Below, piece after piece: positions 31,007 to 39,334 of a stretch of DNA of 64,000 nt. Under the pieces are notes generated by a model, which was given only the letters and a program-made list of their open reading frames with translations, was not told where the DNA came from and made no database searches. Within the stretch, counting starts at the first letter, position 1; each line of letters starts with the position of its first letter. The stretch comes from a virus. Where the stretch lies: the IMG/VR virus record IMGVR_UViG_3300021093_000064, positions 1-64,000 of that record; one strand, written 5' to 3'. The position numbers and the translations under genes were made by a program.

Positions 31007-31263
31007 GATAACCCAAGAAGATCTTTGAGTTCTTGTACTGTAAGTCCTGATGCCTCTAGTTTCTGTTGAGCAGTTAGAGGTTCTGGTTCGGGAATGGGGT
31101 CTGGTTCATCCGCCGGGAGCGGGCTGTTGCCGTCTTCCAGCCAGCGCAGGTATGCCTGATAGTCGGTGTTGGCAGGGTCGAAGGGGATGACTTTTGTGCC
31201 TTGCTCAGTAATACTCAAAACGTACTGCTGACCAAACCCGTCCCGTGAAAGTTTGTATGTCAT
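31003..31263 (-). CDS. putative fibre assembly protein, 86 aa
   Basis: MTYKLSRDGFGQQYVLSITE... then FDPANTDYQAYLRWLEDGN and a proline/acid linker (PADEPDPIPEPEPL), ending in a helix (AQQKLEASGLTVQELKDLLG). The YQAYLRWLxxGN segment is common in small proteins next to phage fibres. It is coupled by ATGA to the carbohydrate-binding-like fibre at 31260-32492. The 5' two thirds are far more GC-rich than surrounding genes, suggesting a different origin. Confidence 0.65.
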   Translation of the reverse strand: MTYKLSRDGFGQQYVLSITEQGTKVIPFDPANTDYQAYLRWLEDGNSPLPADEPDPIPEPEPLTAQQKLEASGLTVQELKDLLGLS

Positions 31264-32492
31264 AGTTCCGCACTCCAGTCAATCCAAGCGTTTGTTGTGT
31301 TGTTTGCGTTCAGGATAACTGCTTGACCACTTACCATCGTCGCTGTTATGTCGATTGTCATCTGTTTGTAATCAAGTGAATACTGAGACACTGGAGCCAA
31401 CGCTGTGATGTTTCCTGATGATTGTGAAGCGTTCCAGTCCGCCAAGGCTGAGTAACCGCCTACTGGTAACGCTCTCATTGATACAGGAAGTGAAACGATT
31501 GATTGCCCGTTTGTCGTTGAATAGGCTCGACCAACCCCAGCGTTGGCATAACTTGAGCCAGCTTTCAAACGGTAGTAATACCTCTGACACAACGCCAGCT
31601 CCTGCCCAAAGCTGCGCCGCTCAAAAACAGAAGCTACTGGACCTTCTTCTAACTGAACTTGTGTGATATCATACCAAACTGTATCTGCCGATGCGGTATT
31701 ACCTAGATTAGCAAACAGAAAACGAAGGTCAATATTTCCAGCATTTGACGGCACAGTAGCAGTTATACTGTATTTTGTCCAAGTAGTTGGTAAGGCACCA
31801 TTAGCAAGTTGTAAAGTTCCAACACCAGTAATCGGACTTGTTGTAGCAAAAGTCGCATCAACACTAGTTGGAAACCCAAAATATGCACTCCAGTTTCCGT
31901 ATGCGGTGGCGGTGCTACTACTTACTGTTGCCGCACTAAACTTGACCCAGAATGATGCCGTAACAGTTTTTCCACGTAAGTCATACATATTCACGTTTTC
32001 AATTTTTTGCCCCAGAGTAATTCTGGTTCCGCTTGCTGCTTGTGCTGTTGTGCTTGAACTTGCTCTTAAAGCATAACGAGTGACCATTCCAGAATAGGTA
32101 TCAGCAATAGAAACTCTCTGATGGCGAGCTTTTTGGTATTCTGCTGTTCCAGACCAACGATCTGCTAGATAAAAGTTAGTTGACCCATCAAGAAAAGTAA
32201 CAGAAGTTCCTCTTTGCCAAATTTCAAAATCTCCATTTATGATCCGGTTTTTTGATCCAGAAATAGGTCCATCATTAATACTAGTTACATAAGCAGTCGT
32301 AACACCAATAGTACTTACACCAACAATGGATGTTACATTAATACTATTAAAAGTACTAATACCACTGGTGTTATTCAGATTGACATTATTAAATGCTATA
32401 CCCGTTCCATTTACATTATAAAAGTCAATAGCAGTTCCAAGAGCCGTTAGACTTGTGATACCTGCGATACTGTTGGGTCTAATTACTGTCAT
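31260..32492 (-). CDS. tail fibre with NGDF-type carbohydrate-binding-like head, 410 aa
   Basis: A short repeat stem (SITSL.., ISTFNSINVTSIVGVSTIGV, AYVTSINDG) leads at about residue 80 into NRIINGDFEIWQRGTS, ADRWSG, QKIENVNMYDLRGKTVTAS and QVQLEEGPVASVFERRSFG, the pattern of a jelly-roll carbohydrate-binding-like domain in phage tail proteins. LALCQRYYYRL and a beta tail complete it. The paralogue at 39335-40528 shares the stem but has a diverged head. It probably binds host surface glycans. GGAGAAAGAACA precedes the ATG. Confidence 0.75.
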   Translation of the reverse strand: MTVIRPNSIAGITSLTALGTAIDFYNVNGTGIAFNNVNLNNTSGISTFNSINVTSIVGVSTIGVTTAYVTSINDGPISGSKNRIINGDFEIWQRGTSVTFLDGSTNFYLADRWSGTAEYQKARHQRVSIADTYSGMVTRYALRASSSTTAQAASGTRITLGQKIENVNMYDLRGKTVTASFWVKFSAATVSSSTATAYGNWSAYFGFPTSVDATFATTSPITGVGTLQLANGALPTTWTKYSITATVPSNAGNIDLRFLFANLGNTASADTVWYDITQVQLEEGPVASVFERRSFGQELALCQRYYYRLKAGSSYANAGVGRAYSTTNGQSIVSLPVSMRALPVGGYSALADWNASQSSGNITALAPVSQYSLDYKQMTIDITATMVSGQAVILNANNTTNAWIDWSAEL

Positions 32493-32504
32493 TGTTCTTT
32501 CTCC

Positions 32505-32939
32505 TTATACGACAACATAATTACCATCAACAGTCAAAGTCCCTTCGATTGTTACTGGACCTGCCATTATGCCGTTAAAGTTCGTACCAATATAATGATT
32601 TCCTGAAAGAACATTATCAACAACAATCATTCCATTTGAAACATAAAGTCCCTTAAATGAATTGCCAGCACCTGTTAAGTTTGAATTATCTAGATTTGTA
32701 GTATTAACACCAACTGATTTACTTGTTGCAATACCAGCAGTATATGATGTCCAAGTTCCGCCAGCACCAGAAGAAAAAACAACTCCGTTTTGTGTTAAGT
32801 TTCCGGAAAAGTTGACATTACCTACAATATCTAACTTATAACCAGGAACAGTCGTACCAATTCCAACACGGTCATTGGCAATATCTACAAAGATATTATT
32901 ATCAGAAACTAAATTCGAAGTCTGGCGGGTCTTTCCCAT
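32505..32939 (-). CDS. short fibre-repeat protein, 144 aa
   Basis: MGKTRQTSNLVSDNNIFVDI... with VGIGTTVPGYKLDIVG and FSGNLTQNGVVF repeats, and a C-terminal MAGPVTIEGTLTVDGNYVVV that resembles the end of the 209-residue protein (MIGPITVGTGYTVTV). A short, probably trimeric structural protein upstream of the 410-residue fibre in the same run. Confidence 0.65.
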   Translation of the reverse strand: MGKTRQTSNLVSDNNIFVDIANDRVGIGTTVPGYKLDIVGNVNFSGNLTQNGVVFSSGAGGTWTSYTAGIATSKSVGVNTTNLDNSNLTGAGNSFKGLYVSNGMIVVDNVLSGNHYIGTNFNGIMAGPVTIEGTLTVDGNYVVV

Positions 32940-32958
32940 TGGATATTATAGTTTTAGG

Positions 32959-32964
32959 TATTTA
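32959..32964 (-). promoter_or_regulatory. late-promoter-like TAAATA
   Basis: CTAAATACCTAAAA, 19 nt before the ATG at 32939; the TAA is the stop of the upstream gene. Confidence 0.5.
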
Positions 32965-33405
32965 GGTTCCTACAGGTCTCTCAAATGGAGTTCCTTCCTG
33001 AACAATTCCATCACCATCACCATCTCGTGCATTTGGATTATAACCTTCTGGTAGCATCCAAGACGTGGTATCTTCATCCCAATAATAGTAATCACCTTCT
33101 GGTTTAGGAGTTGGTGCTTCCCATTGACCAGTAGTTTCATTCAAAATCCAAGAAGGATATGGACTAGGACCTATAAACATATCAAGGTCTTCGTTGTAAG
33201 TATCACCTTGTCCAGCATACTTACCCCTAAAGTTTCCGCGATATGAGGTTCTTACCCATCTACGGTCTGCACCGTGGTGAGTATGAAGATGGTTTACACC
33301 AAGTTCTTCTACTTCATTACCATTCTCATCGGTGATAATCTCATTGTCCATATAGACAACATAGATTACCTCATTATTTTCATTAAGTTCTGCGTAGTGT
33401 GCCAT
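32962..33405 (-). CDS. WEPP-family protein with calcium-loop-like tail, 147 aa
   Basis: MAHYAELNENNEVIYVVYMD... shares with its paralogues the DENGNE, WVRTSYRGNFR, GDTYNED and WILNETTGQWEAP blocks. Its unique C-terminus, NARDGDGDGIVQEGTPFERP (residues 125-144), contains a DxDxDG loop like those that bind calcium in dockerins and EF-hands. It follows a glycine-rich adhesin gene, as do its paralogues. Inferred role: adhesin folding, attachment or capping. Confidence 0.7.
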   Translation of the reverse strand: MAHYAELNENNEVIYVVYMDNEIITDENGNEVEELGVNHLHTHHGADRRWVRTSYRGNFRGKYAGQGDTYNEDLDMFIGPSPYPSWILNETTGQWEAPTPKPEGDYYYWDEDTTSWMLPEGYNPNARDGDGDGIVQEGTPFERPVGT

Positions 33406-33420
33406 AAGATTTTTTATGAT

Positions 33421-33427
33421 TATTTAT
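33421..33427 (-). promoter_or_regulatory. late-promoter-like ATAAATA
   Basis: TTAATAAATAATCATAAAAA, 15 nt before the ATG at 33405, directly behind the stop of the 28-codon gene. Confidence 0.5.
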
Positions 33428-33513
33428 TAAACGTATGGATATCTGATTGCAACGATACCGAAACCACCTTTGCCTACGACTGTAGTGGAATTTGTATATG
33501 ATTTTATACCCAT
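33427..33513 (-). CDS. 28-aa mini-protein resembling a glycine-rich adhesin C-terminus
   Basis: MGIKSYTNSTTVVGKGGFGI plus VAIRYPYV. The end (GGFGIVAIRYPYV) mirrors the C-termini of the glycine-rich proteins (GRVGIRYLYP, GIVVVRYQVTP, GIVIFRYLV). It lies between the 433-residue glycine-rich gene and its WEPP-family gene. It could be a remnant left when an adhesin was replaced, or a genuine small peptide. Confidence 0.45.
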   Translation of the reverse strand: MGIKSYTNSTTVVGKGGFGIVAIRYPYV

Positions 33514-33517
33514 TTTT

Positions 33518-34819
33518 TTATACCAAATATCTAAAAATAACAATTCCACTTTGTCCAGACGATCCACTAGATGGTTGTGATGCAGATCCAGATCCACCAT
33601 TTCCTACAGTTGCTGGTAAAACTGGCCATGGATTGTATGGTCCAGGTGCCCTTCCCCCCGCTGTCGGATTATTTGGTGCAGCACCATTACCACCTGCATA
33701 AGTTGCAGATGTTGATGCTATTGGATTTGCAAAATTACTGCCACCATATTGAGTCTGGTTTCCAGACCCTCCTCCCTGAGTTCCATTTGACACACTTATT
33801 CCACCCCCACAACCTCCCCATCCTCCTCCATCTCCGGGAAAGTTTAATCCCGAAGTACCAGTTGAACTATCTGCTCTATAAACATTTCCTGCAGCACCAC
33901 CACCTCTAGATGGAGTTTCATTGGCGTTACCTTCATTTGATCCACCACCACCCGCACCACCACCGCCAGCAACATAATATGTTGATCCAGCATAAACTCC
34001 GGACCAACCTCCTCCACCACCACCGCCACCAGAAGTACCACCAGGTCCTGCATTTCCACCAGTTCCACCACCATTTGATCCCGCAGTACCTCCACCAGTA
34101 TTAGCAACGGCACTTAAACCACCACCGCCGCCTCCACCGACTGCTGCGGTAAAGGAACCAGAACTTAGAGTAAATGTTGCTAAAGATGCACCACCACCTC
34201 CTCCACCACCTCCAGGAGGAACATCCCATCCCCCACCTCCACCTCCTCCTCCAATAGAAAGGATTTCAACTGATTTAGAGCCCACAACAGTAAAAGTTCC
34301 GGGTGTAGTAAAAACGTGATAGATGTATCCATCACCAGGAGTTGATGGATTTCCACCAGATGCGGTAAATGATAAAGAGGTATCTCCAATAGTAACTGTA
34401 GAACTCGTAGCAACAATAGTTCCACTTGTACTATCAATTCTAACTTGTAACTGAAATGATTCTGAACCTTCGGTTGTTAAGTCATTTGCTAATGTTAATG
34501 CAACTGAACCAGTTCCGCCAGTAACATTAAAAGAACCACTAGTAGCACCTCCGCTAAAATCAGAGGCGTTAATAGTTCCCGAAACAGTATTCAGTGTCCA
34601 ATATAACGTAGTGCCATCATCGACATAATTAGTTGTTATTGTAAATGTAACTGTTGAACCTTCGTTTACTGAAGATGTTGAAGGTGATACTGAGTATGTT
34701 CTATATGTTAATGGTATTGCACCTCCACCACGAAAAAAAGTATTTCTAAAATAACTCAGTAAGTGTCCGTCACTTCGGTTATTAAATCCCTTATTATTAT
34801 TCGAACTTCTTGAACCCAT
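33518..34819 (-). CDS. glycine-rich adhesin with Calx-beta-like domain, 433 aa
   Basis: A polar N-terminus (MGSRSSNNNKGFNNRSDGHL), then residues 45-150 with VNEGSTVTFTITTNYV, LYWTLNTVSGTINASDF and LTTEGSESFQLQV, the signature of a Calx-beta/Na-Ca-exchanger repeat that binds calcium. GDGYIYHVFTTPGTFTV starts the glycine-rich domain (SVEILSIGGGGGGGG, YVAGGGGAGGGG), which ends GQSGIVIFRYLV. The start has GAGGTTG upstream. A tip adhesin with a calcium-stabilised neck is the likely reading. Confidence 0.8.
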   Translation of the reverse strand: MGSRSSNNNKGFNNRSDGHLLSYFRNTFFRGGGAIPLTYRTYSVSPSTSSVNEGSTVTFTITTNYVDDGTTLYWTLNTVSGTINASDFSGGATSGSFNVTGGTGSVALTLANDLTTEGSESFQLQVRIDSTSGTIVATSSTVTIGDTSLSFTASGGNPSTPGDGYIYHVFTTPGTFTVVGSKSVEILSIGGGGGGGGWDVPPGGGGGGGGASLATFTLSSGSFTAAVGGGGGGGLSAVANTGGGTAGSNGGGTGGNAGPGGTSGGGGGGGGWSGVYAGSTYYVAGGGGAGGGGSNEGNANETPSRGGGAAGNVYRADSSTGTSGLNFPGDGGGWGGCGGGISVSNGTQGGGSGNQTQYGGSNFANPIASTSATYAGGNGAAPNNPTAGGRAPGPYNPWPVLPATVGNGGSGSASQPSSGSSGQSGIVIFRYLV

Positions 34820-34831
34820 TGTTTTTCAACC

Positions 34832-35239
34832 TCAAATATCAGTATCGCCAATGATTTGATAATTTACAATGCTGCCAATACCAGTTCCACCTGATGTTGG
34901 TGCTGTAATTTCAACAACAATCTTATCAGAACCAGTTAAAACCAATGGATAATTGGTCTCAAAGAAGAATGTTTCATTAGAAGCAAGGTCTACTCTTGCC
35001 AATCTATATGCAGTGACAGCCAAACCAGTTACTGGAGTTGATGTACCTGTAGGATAAATGTAGAGAGAAGAAGTGGCAGTTCCAAGACCGGTGTTATGCA
35101 TAATAACACTACGGATATAAGTCGTGGATGCAATACCAACTCCACCAGCAGTTGAAGTAACTCCAACAGTAAAAATACCAACAGTGGCAATACCAGTTAC
35201 TGATTGTATATTCAAAAGTTCAGTTCTTTTAAGTGCCAT
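34832..35239 (-). CDS. small beta structural protein, 135 aa
   Basis: MALKRTELLNIQSVTGIATV... then strands YIRSVIMHNTG, SSLYIYPTGTSTPV, YRLARVDLASNETFFFE and KIVVEITAP. Fold and length resemble the 123-residue protein at 45035-45406 (IIVSN, GKDSPIYLEENTSI). Both look like small beta-sandwich virion proteins that decorate or connect. It precedes the Calx-beta adhesin. Confidence 0.6.
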   Translation of the reverse strand: MALKRTELLNIQSVTGIATVGIFTVGVTSTAGGVGIASTTYIRSVIMHNTGLGTATSSLYIYPTGTSTPVTGLAVTAYRLARVDLASNETFFFETNYPLVLTGSDKIVVEITAPTSGGTGIGSIVNYQIIGDTDI

Positions 35240-35256
35240 CTTATTGCTTTTTAAGT

Positions 35257-35262
35257 TATTTA
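35257..35262 (-). promoter_or_regulatory. late-promoter-like TAAATA
   Basis: CTAAATAACTTAAAAA, 17 nt upstream of the ATG at 35239; no Shine-Dalgarno. Confidence 0.45.
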
Positions 35263-36123
35263 GGAAAATAATGCAGCATCGAGTTCATTAAACCCCGTAG
35301 GTATATTTAGATTCGTTAGATTTGCTCCAGAACCACTGAAAGAACTTGCAGTGACTATTCCAGTTACTTTTACATCTCCAGTAACTGTAAGTTTTGATGT
35401 TGGATTTGTGGTTCCAATACCAACATTAGAAAGTGTATGAATACCTACAATAGTATAACTCCATCTATCATCACCAGCAACACCTCTACCCATCGTGTAT
35501 TCAACAATATCAATGATGTCTCCTAGTGATGCTGCTTCAGTTAATACAACGGAAGTTCCACTAGTAGCTGTAAATTCCGTTGGACTTAATCTGACACCAT
35601 TAAGATATACATCGATAAATCCAACAGTATAAGGAGTGGTAAATGTTGTCTGTCCTGCAGTTGCTGTAAATGCTGTTTCATTCTTAGCAGCAACTAATCC
35701 ACCACCTTCATTAAATGGTGCAGAGTCAACCCATACTGCAGTTGAACCAATACCTAAAGTAACCTCATTATAGTAAACAAAGGTTCTTGCATAATCAATA
35801 TGATAGAACAAATCACCATTTGATGGAGATGCAGGAAACTGTGTTCCAATTCCAATTGCACCAGAACTTCCTCCGCCTCCTTCAAAGAAGATGGTTACGA
35901 TACCAACATTAGAATCATAAAAAGTTGTAGAAACCCCAGCACCTTTTAGGTCAATAAAAGTAACACCATAACCAACAACACCACCAGTGGTTCCAATACC
36001 AATACCAGATTGTGGTAATCCTGTTAGGTTACTTCCGTCTCCATAAAAGGCAGTAGCAGTTACAACACCAGCAACTGTGATATTAGTATCAACTGATTGT
36101 GATTGTAACTTTGTAAGTGACAT
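35260..36123 (-). CDS. tail fibre protein, 287 aa
   Basis: MSLTKLQSQSVDTNITVAGV... GYGVTFIDLKGAGVSTTFYD recurs in other fibres here. Next FPASPSNGDLFYHIDYARTF, a module VGFIDVYLNGVRLSPTEFTA with DIIDIVEYTMGRG, shared with the 1185- and 688-residue fibres, and a final repeat SNVGIGTTNPTSKLTVTG. No distinctive head follows, so it may be a shaft or connector component. Confidence 0.7.
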   Translation of the reverse strand: MSLTKLQSQSVDTNITVAGVVTATAFYGDGSNLTGLPQSGIGIGTTGGVVGYGVTFIDLKGAGVSTTFYDSNVGIVTIFFEGGGGSSGAIGIGTQFPASPSNGDLFYHIDYARTFVYYNEVTLGIGSTAVWVDSAPFNEGGGLVAAKNETAFTATAGQTTFTTPYTVGFIDVYLNGVRLSPTEFTATSGTSVVLTEAASLGDIIDIVEYTMGRGVAGDDRWSYTIVGIHTLSNVGIGTTNPTSKLTVTGDVKVTGIVTASSFSGSGANLTNLNIPTGFNELDAALFS

Positions 36124-36141
36124 TATATCTTACTTTTTAGG

Positions 36142-36148
36142 TATTTAT
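36142..36148 (-). promoter_or_regulatory. late-promoter-like ATAAATA
   Basis: AGATAAATACCTAAAAAG, 18 nt before the ATG at 36123; the TAA is the stop of the upstream fibre. Confidence 0.6.
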
Positions 36149-37932
36149 CTGACTAACCACTCCTCTACATTTTCATCAATGTCTTGCATCTTAATCCAAC
36201 GATTTCCGATGACTTGACCTTTACGAACTCTAAGTTTTCCAACAAGACCTACAGCATCCCATTCTTGCCTATCTTCTCTTGAAACATATTCTTGGTCCGG
36301 ATCGTATTCTGGATTTAACTTACGATGAGTGAAACGATTACCTTTGTCATCGTGAGTTTTAATTGTTGTCTCAGTAGGAACTGTAATGTCTTCTGGTAAG
36401 TTCCAGTCCTCATAAGAATGCTCTTTACCATCTTCATCAGTCCACTCTACAACATTATGTTCTTCGAAGATATAACGATTGAATGAATCTTTTAAGTATT
36501 TCTCTGCCCACTTATTCCAAGAAGTATCACCAACGACTGATGGATTACCTGAGATTACTCCGATGATATCTTCACCTTCTTCAGCAATCTTAATCTTATT
36601 TCCAACTAAGGATACTGTATAACCTACACGGTCCTCATTGTTGGCGTTTCCATCTGCCCATTCGAACATTTCTGCATAGTCAGCGCCACCGCCGTTCCAA
36701 GAGCCGTCTGCATATGCTTGACCATCACCACGAAGGTTGAACTCCACGTCTCCAAGATTTCCCGACCAACCAACAAAAAACGAATATGCAATATTTGCAG
36801 CACGGTCTACATTTGCTGCTATAACTCTTGTGGCAAGACTTGCATTTGTAGACCTTAACCACATCGTGTTATCGTTTTGAGTTTGATAAAACTCATGAAA
36901 AGCACCTGCTGTATCTTGATAACCTCCAATATTTGATGCTTTGAAATATCCACCATATGTAATTCTTGCTTTCTCTGTTGGCAAGGAGTTTTCATTTGAA
37001 TTAAAAGTGGCACCAAAAATTATATTTGCCCCACTACTAAGATTGTTAATCTCAGGAACTCTTTGGAACCAAATACCGGCAGCATAAGAAGGATTTGCAA
37101 CGTCTCTATAACAATCTGCAAATATTCCCGAATGTACAAAAATAGCATCTGTTTGATTTCTATTCGAAAAAACAATACTTGGTACTGCTGCGACTGTTCC
37201 TGCACTTGAAGATTTATCTAAATTTAGACCTCCCTTTATATTTACGGATGAAATTGAACCAATACCAATATTACCTGAAGAATTAAGAACCATCCTGAAA
37301 TAATTCGTTCCATTATCAAAAAGATAAAAACTATTAGGTGAAATAGTTTCTGCCGAACCTCTTGCACCAACTTCCCAATCACTTCCATTTGTTAGGAATT
37401 TTAAAGTTGTTCGGTCAGTATTTGTAGTAGATTCAAGGGCAAGAATATCTCCAGAACTAACAATATGAGTTTTATATGAAGGATTAGTAACTCCAACACC
37501 CAAACTACCACTCACATAAGCACCACCACCTACTTGAAGTTTTTGATTGGAAGTTCCTGTTGCTGCTGATGTACCTACAAGAGTATTACCACCATAAGCA
37601 TTTAATGTTATATCTTTTTTAACAGTATTTGCTTTATTTGCAGATTCAATTGAAAAAGTATTACCAGAATTGTCTGCATAAAGTGCAAGGTATGCATCTC
37701 CAGCAAGTCCTCCTGTACGAAAAACTCCAAATACATCAAGTGTATATGCTGGATTTGTGGTTCCTATACCAATACTACCACTCACATAAGCACCACCAGT
37801 CACTTGTAATGTCTGACTTGCGGTTCCTGTGGTTGATGCACTTCCAATCAGAACTTCTCCACCAGTTCCTAAATCAATGTTAGAACTTGTACCTGATGGA
37901 TTTTGAAGTTTAATTGTCTTTAAAGTACTCAC
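36145..37932 (-). CDS. tail fibre with C-terminal G2 autoproteolytic domain, 595 aa
   Basis: The start appears to be GTG at 37932 (MSTLKTIKLQNPSGTSSNID). Two near-copies of the block LQVGGGAYVSGSLGVGVTNP make the proximal shaft. The last 180 residues begin GADYAEMFEWADGNANNEDR and run through VGYTVSLVGNKIKIAEEGED to GKLRVRKGQVIGNRWIKMQD. This matches the Peptidase_G2 / IMC domain family that cleaves itself after helping fibres trimerise. The same domain ends the fibre at 37957-39297. Late element at 37954, no Shine-Dalgarno. Confidence 0.85.
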   Translation of the reverse strand: MSTLKTIKLQNPSGTSSNIDLGTGGEVLIGSASTTGTASQTLQVTGGAYVSGSIGIGTTNPAYTLDVFGVFRTGGLAGDAYLALYADNSGNTFSIESANKANTVKKDITLNAYGGNTLVGTSAATGTSNQKLQVGGGAYVSGSLGVGVTNPSYKTHIVSSGDILALESTTNTDRTTLKFLTNGSDWEVGARGSAETISPNSFYLFDNGTNYFRMVLNSSGNIGIGSISSVNIKGGLNLDKSSSAGTVAAVPSIVFSNRNQTDAIFVHSGIFADCYRDVANPSYAAGIWFQRVPEINNLSSGANIIFGATFNSNENSLPTEKARITYGGYFKASNIGGYQDTAGAFHEFYQTQNDNTMWLRSTNASLATRVIAANVDRAANIAYSFFVGWSGNLGDVEFNLRGDGQAYADGSWNGGGADYAEMFEWADGNANNEDRVGYTVSLVGNKIKIAEEGEDIIGVISGNPSVVGDTSWNKWAEKYLKDSFNRYIFEEHNVVEWTDEDGKEHSYEDWNLPEDITVPTETTIKTHDDKGNRFTHRKLNPEYDPDQEYVSREDRQEWDAVGLVGKLRVRKGQVIGNRWIKMQDIDENVEEWLVR

Positions 37933-37953
37933 GATTATCTCTTATTTTTTAGG

Positions 37954-37960
37954 TATTTAT
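37954..37960 (-). promoter_or_regulatory. late-promoter-like ATAAATA
   Basis: AGATAAATACCTAAAAAAT, 21 nt before the GTG at 37932; the TAA is the stop of the upstream fibre. Confidence 0.6.
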
Positions 37961-39297
37961 CTGACCAACCATTCTTCAACAGTTGCACTAATATCCTGCA
38001 TCTTAACCCAAGTTGACTTTATAAGTTGACCTTTACGAACTCTAAGTTTGCCCATCATACCAACAGCATCCCATTCAGGTCTTTGCTCTCTTGAAATATA
38101 TTCTTGGTCTGGATTGTATTCTGGATTTAACTTTCGATGAGTAAAACGAACACCATTATCATCGTGAGTCTTTATTAAAGCATTTTCTGGAACTACAATA
38201 TCATTAGGTAAGTTCCAGTCCTCATAAGAATGTTCTTTACCATCTTCATTAGTCCACTCTATGACATTATGTTCTTCGTAAATATACCGATTAAAATCAT
38301 CCCTTAGATACTTTTGTGACCATTTGTTCCAGGCAGTATCACCAAGAACAGAAGGATTGCCAGAAACTACACCAATAATATTTTCGCCTTCTTCAGCAAT
38401 CTTAATCTTATTTCCTACGAGAGATACAGTATAACCTACCCTATCTTCATTATTAGGGTTGCCATCTGCCCATTCGAACATTTCAGCATAGTCAGCACCA
38501 GTAACATAGTTGTTATCACCAAAGACAGTTCCAGCACCATCAACTCTAAATTCAGTATCTGCTGTACTTGCATTAAATGCGAAGAAATAATGGAAAGCAG
38601 TAGATGCACTTCTGTTTGCTTGTGAAAAAACAATTAGTTCTGGATAAGAGGCACTATCTGCGTGGAAAGCCGCCGTTCTAGAATTGCTTGTTTGATAGAC
38701 AAAAAACTTTTGCCCTGCTGATGCACCACCAATACCGAAGTTACCACTTACATCTATACGTGCTCTTTCAGAATTTGAAGTATAAAAAGTAATAGGTGCT
38801 GCTTCTGATGTAAGTAAACTAAGTTCCCCAGTTCCTCTATGTGCTAATCTAGATAATGCATTTGCCCCAGTGTTATCTCTAATAATTCTTAAACCATAAT
38901 CTGTATATGTAGTATCTCCTACAAAATCAATATATGCATATGCATTTGTTGTTTGACCTCTTCCAAGTTCAATAACACTATTACTTCCATAATCAGTAAA
39001 TCTTGCTTTTCCGGCAACATCTAATTTAAATTCGGAATCTGGATTTGTAAGACCTACACCAAGATTTCCACTAACATAAGCACCACCAGTCACCTGTAAT
39101 GTCTGATTTGCAGTACCAGTAGAAGTACCTGAACCAATCACTACAGGAGCATTTGCAAAACTTGTAATACCAGTAGTGCTCTGAACAATAATACTTCCAG
39201 TTGTTGATGGTAAAGTGATTGTATTATTTGCCGCCGTTGCCGCTGCTTGGATTTCTACATATCCACTTGAAGTACCGTTAAGACGTAATTTAGACAC
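37957..39297 (-). CDS. tail fibre with C-terminal G2 autoproteolytic domain, 446 aa
   Basis: GTG start at 39297 (MSKLRLNGTSSGYVEIQAAA), a head common in phage fibres. One copy of the TLQVTGGAYVSGNLGVGLTN block forms the shaft; the middle region (YIDFVGDTTYTDYGLRIIRD) differs from the 595-residue fibre. The C-terminal 180 residues (GADYAEMFEWADGNPNNEDR...) are roughly four fifths identical to that fibre's G2 domain by eye, so chaperone conserved, head variable. Confidence 0.85.
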   Translation of the reverse strand: MSKLRLNGTSSGYVEIQAAATAANNTITLPSTTGSIIVQSTTGITSFANAPVVIGSGTSTGTANQTLQVTGGAYVSGNLGVGLTNPDSEFKLDVAGKARFTDYGSNSVIELGRGQTTNAYAYIDFVGDTTYTDYGLRIIRDNTGANALSRLAHRGTGELSLLTSEAAPITFYTSNSERARIDVSGNFGIGGASAGQKFFVYQTSNSRTAAFHADSASYPELIVFSQANRSASTAFHYFFAFNASTADTEFRVDGAGTVFGDNNYVTGADYAEMFEWADGNPNNEDRVGYTVSLVGNKIKIAEEGENIIGVVSGNPSVLGDTAWNKWSQKYLRDDFNRYIYEEHNVIEWTNEDGKEHSYEDWNLPNDIVVPENALIKTHDDNGVRFTHRKLNPEYNPDQEYISREQRPEWDAVGMMGKLRVRKGQLIKSTWVKMQDISATVEEWLVR

Positions 39298-39319
39298 TTT
39301 ATTTCAGTTACTTTTTAGG

Positions 39320-39326
39320 TATTTAT
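39320..39326 (-). promoter_or_regulatory. late-promoter-like ATAAATA
   Basis: TCATAAATACCTAAAAAGT, 22 nt before the GTG at 39297. Confidence 0.6.
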
Positions 39327-39334
39327 GATAAGCA

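Noticed and set aside
33910-34113. Overlapping open frames rich in Val/Leu/Glu or His/Gln inside glycine-rich genes
   Set aside because: Alternative-frame readings of GGN-rich codons always give such sequences; none has a start region or family resemblance.
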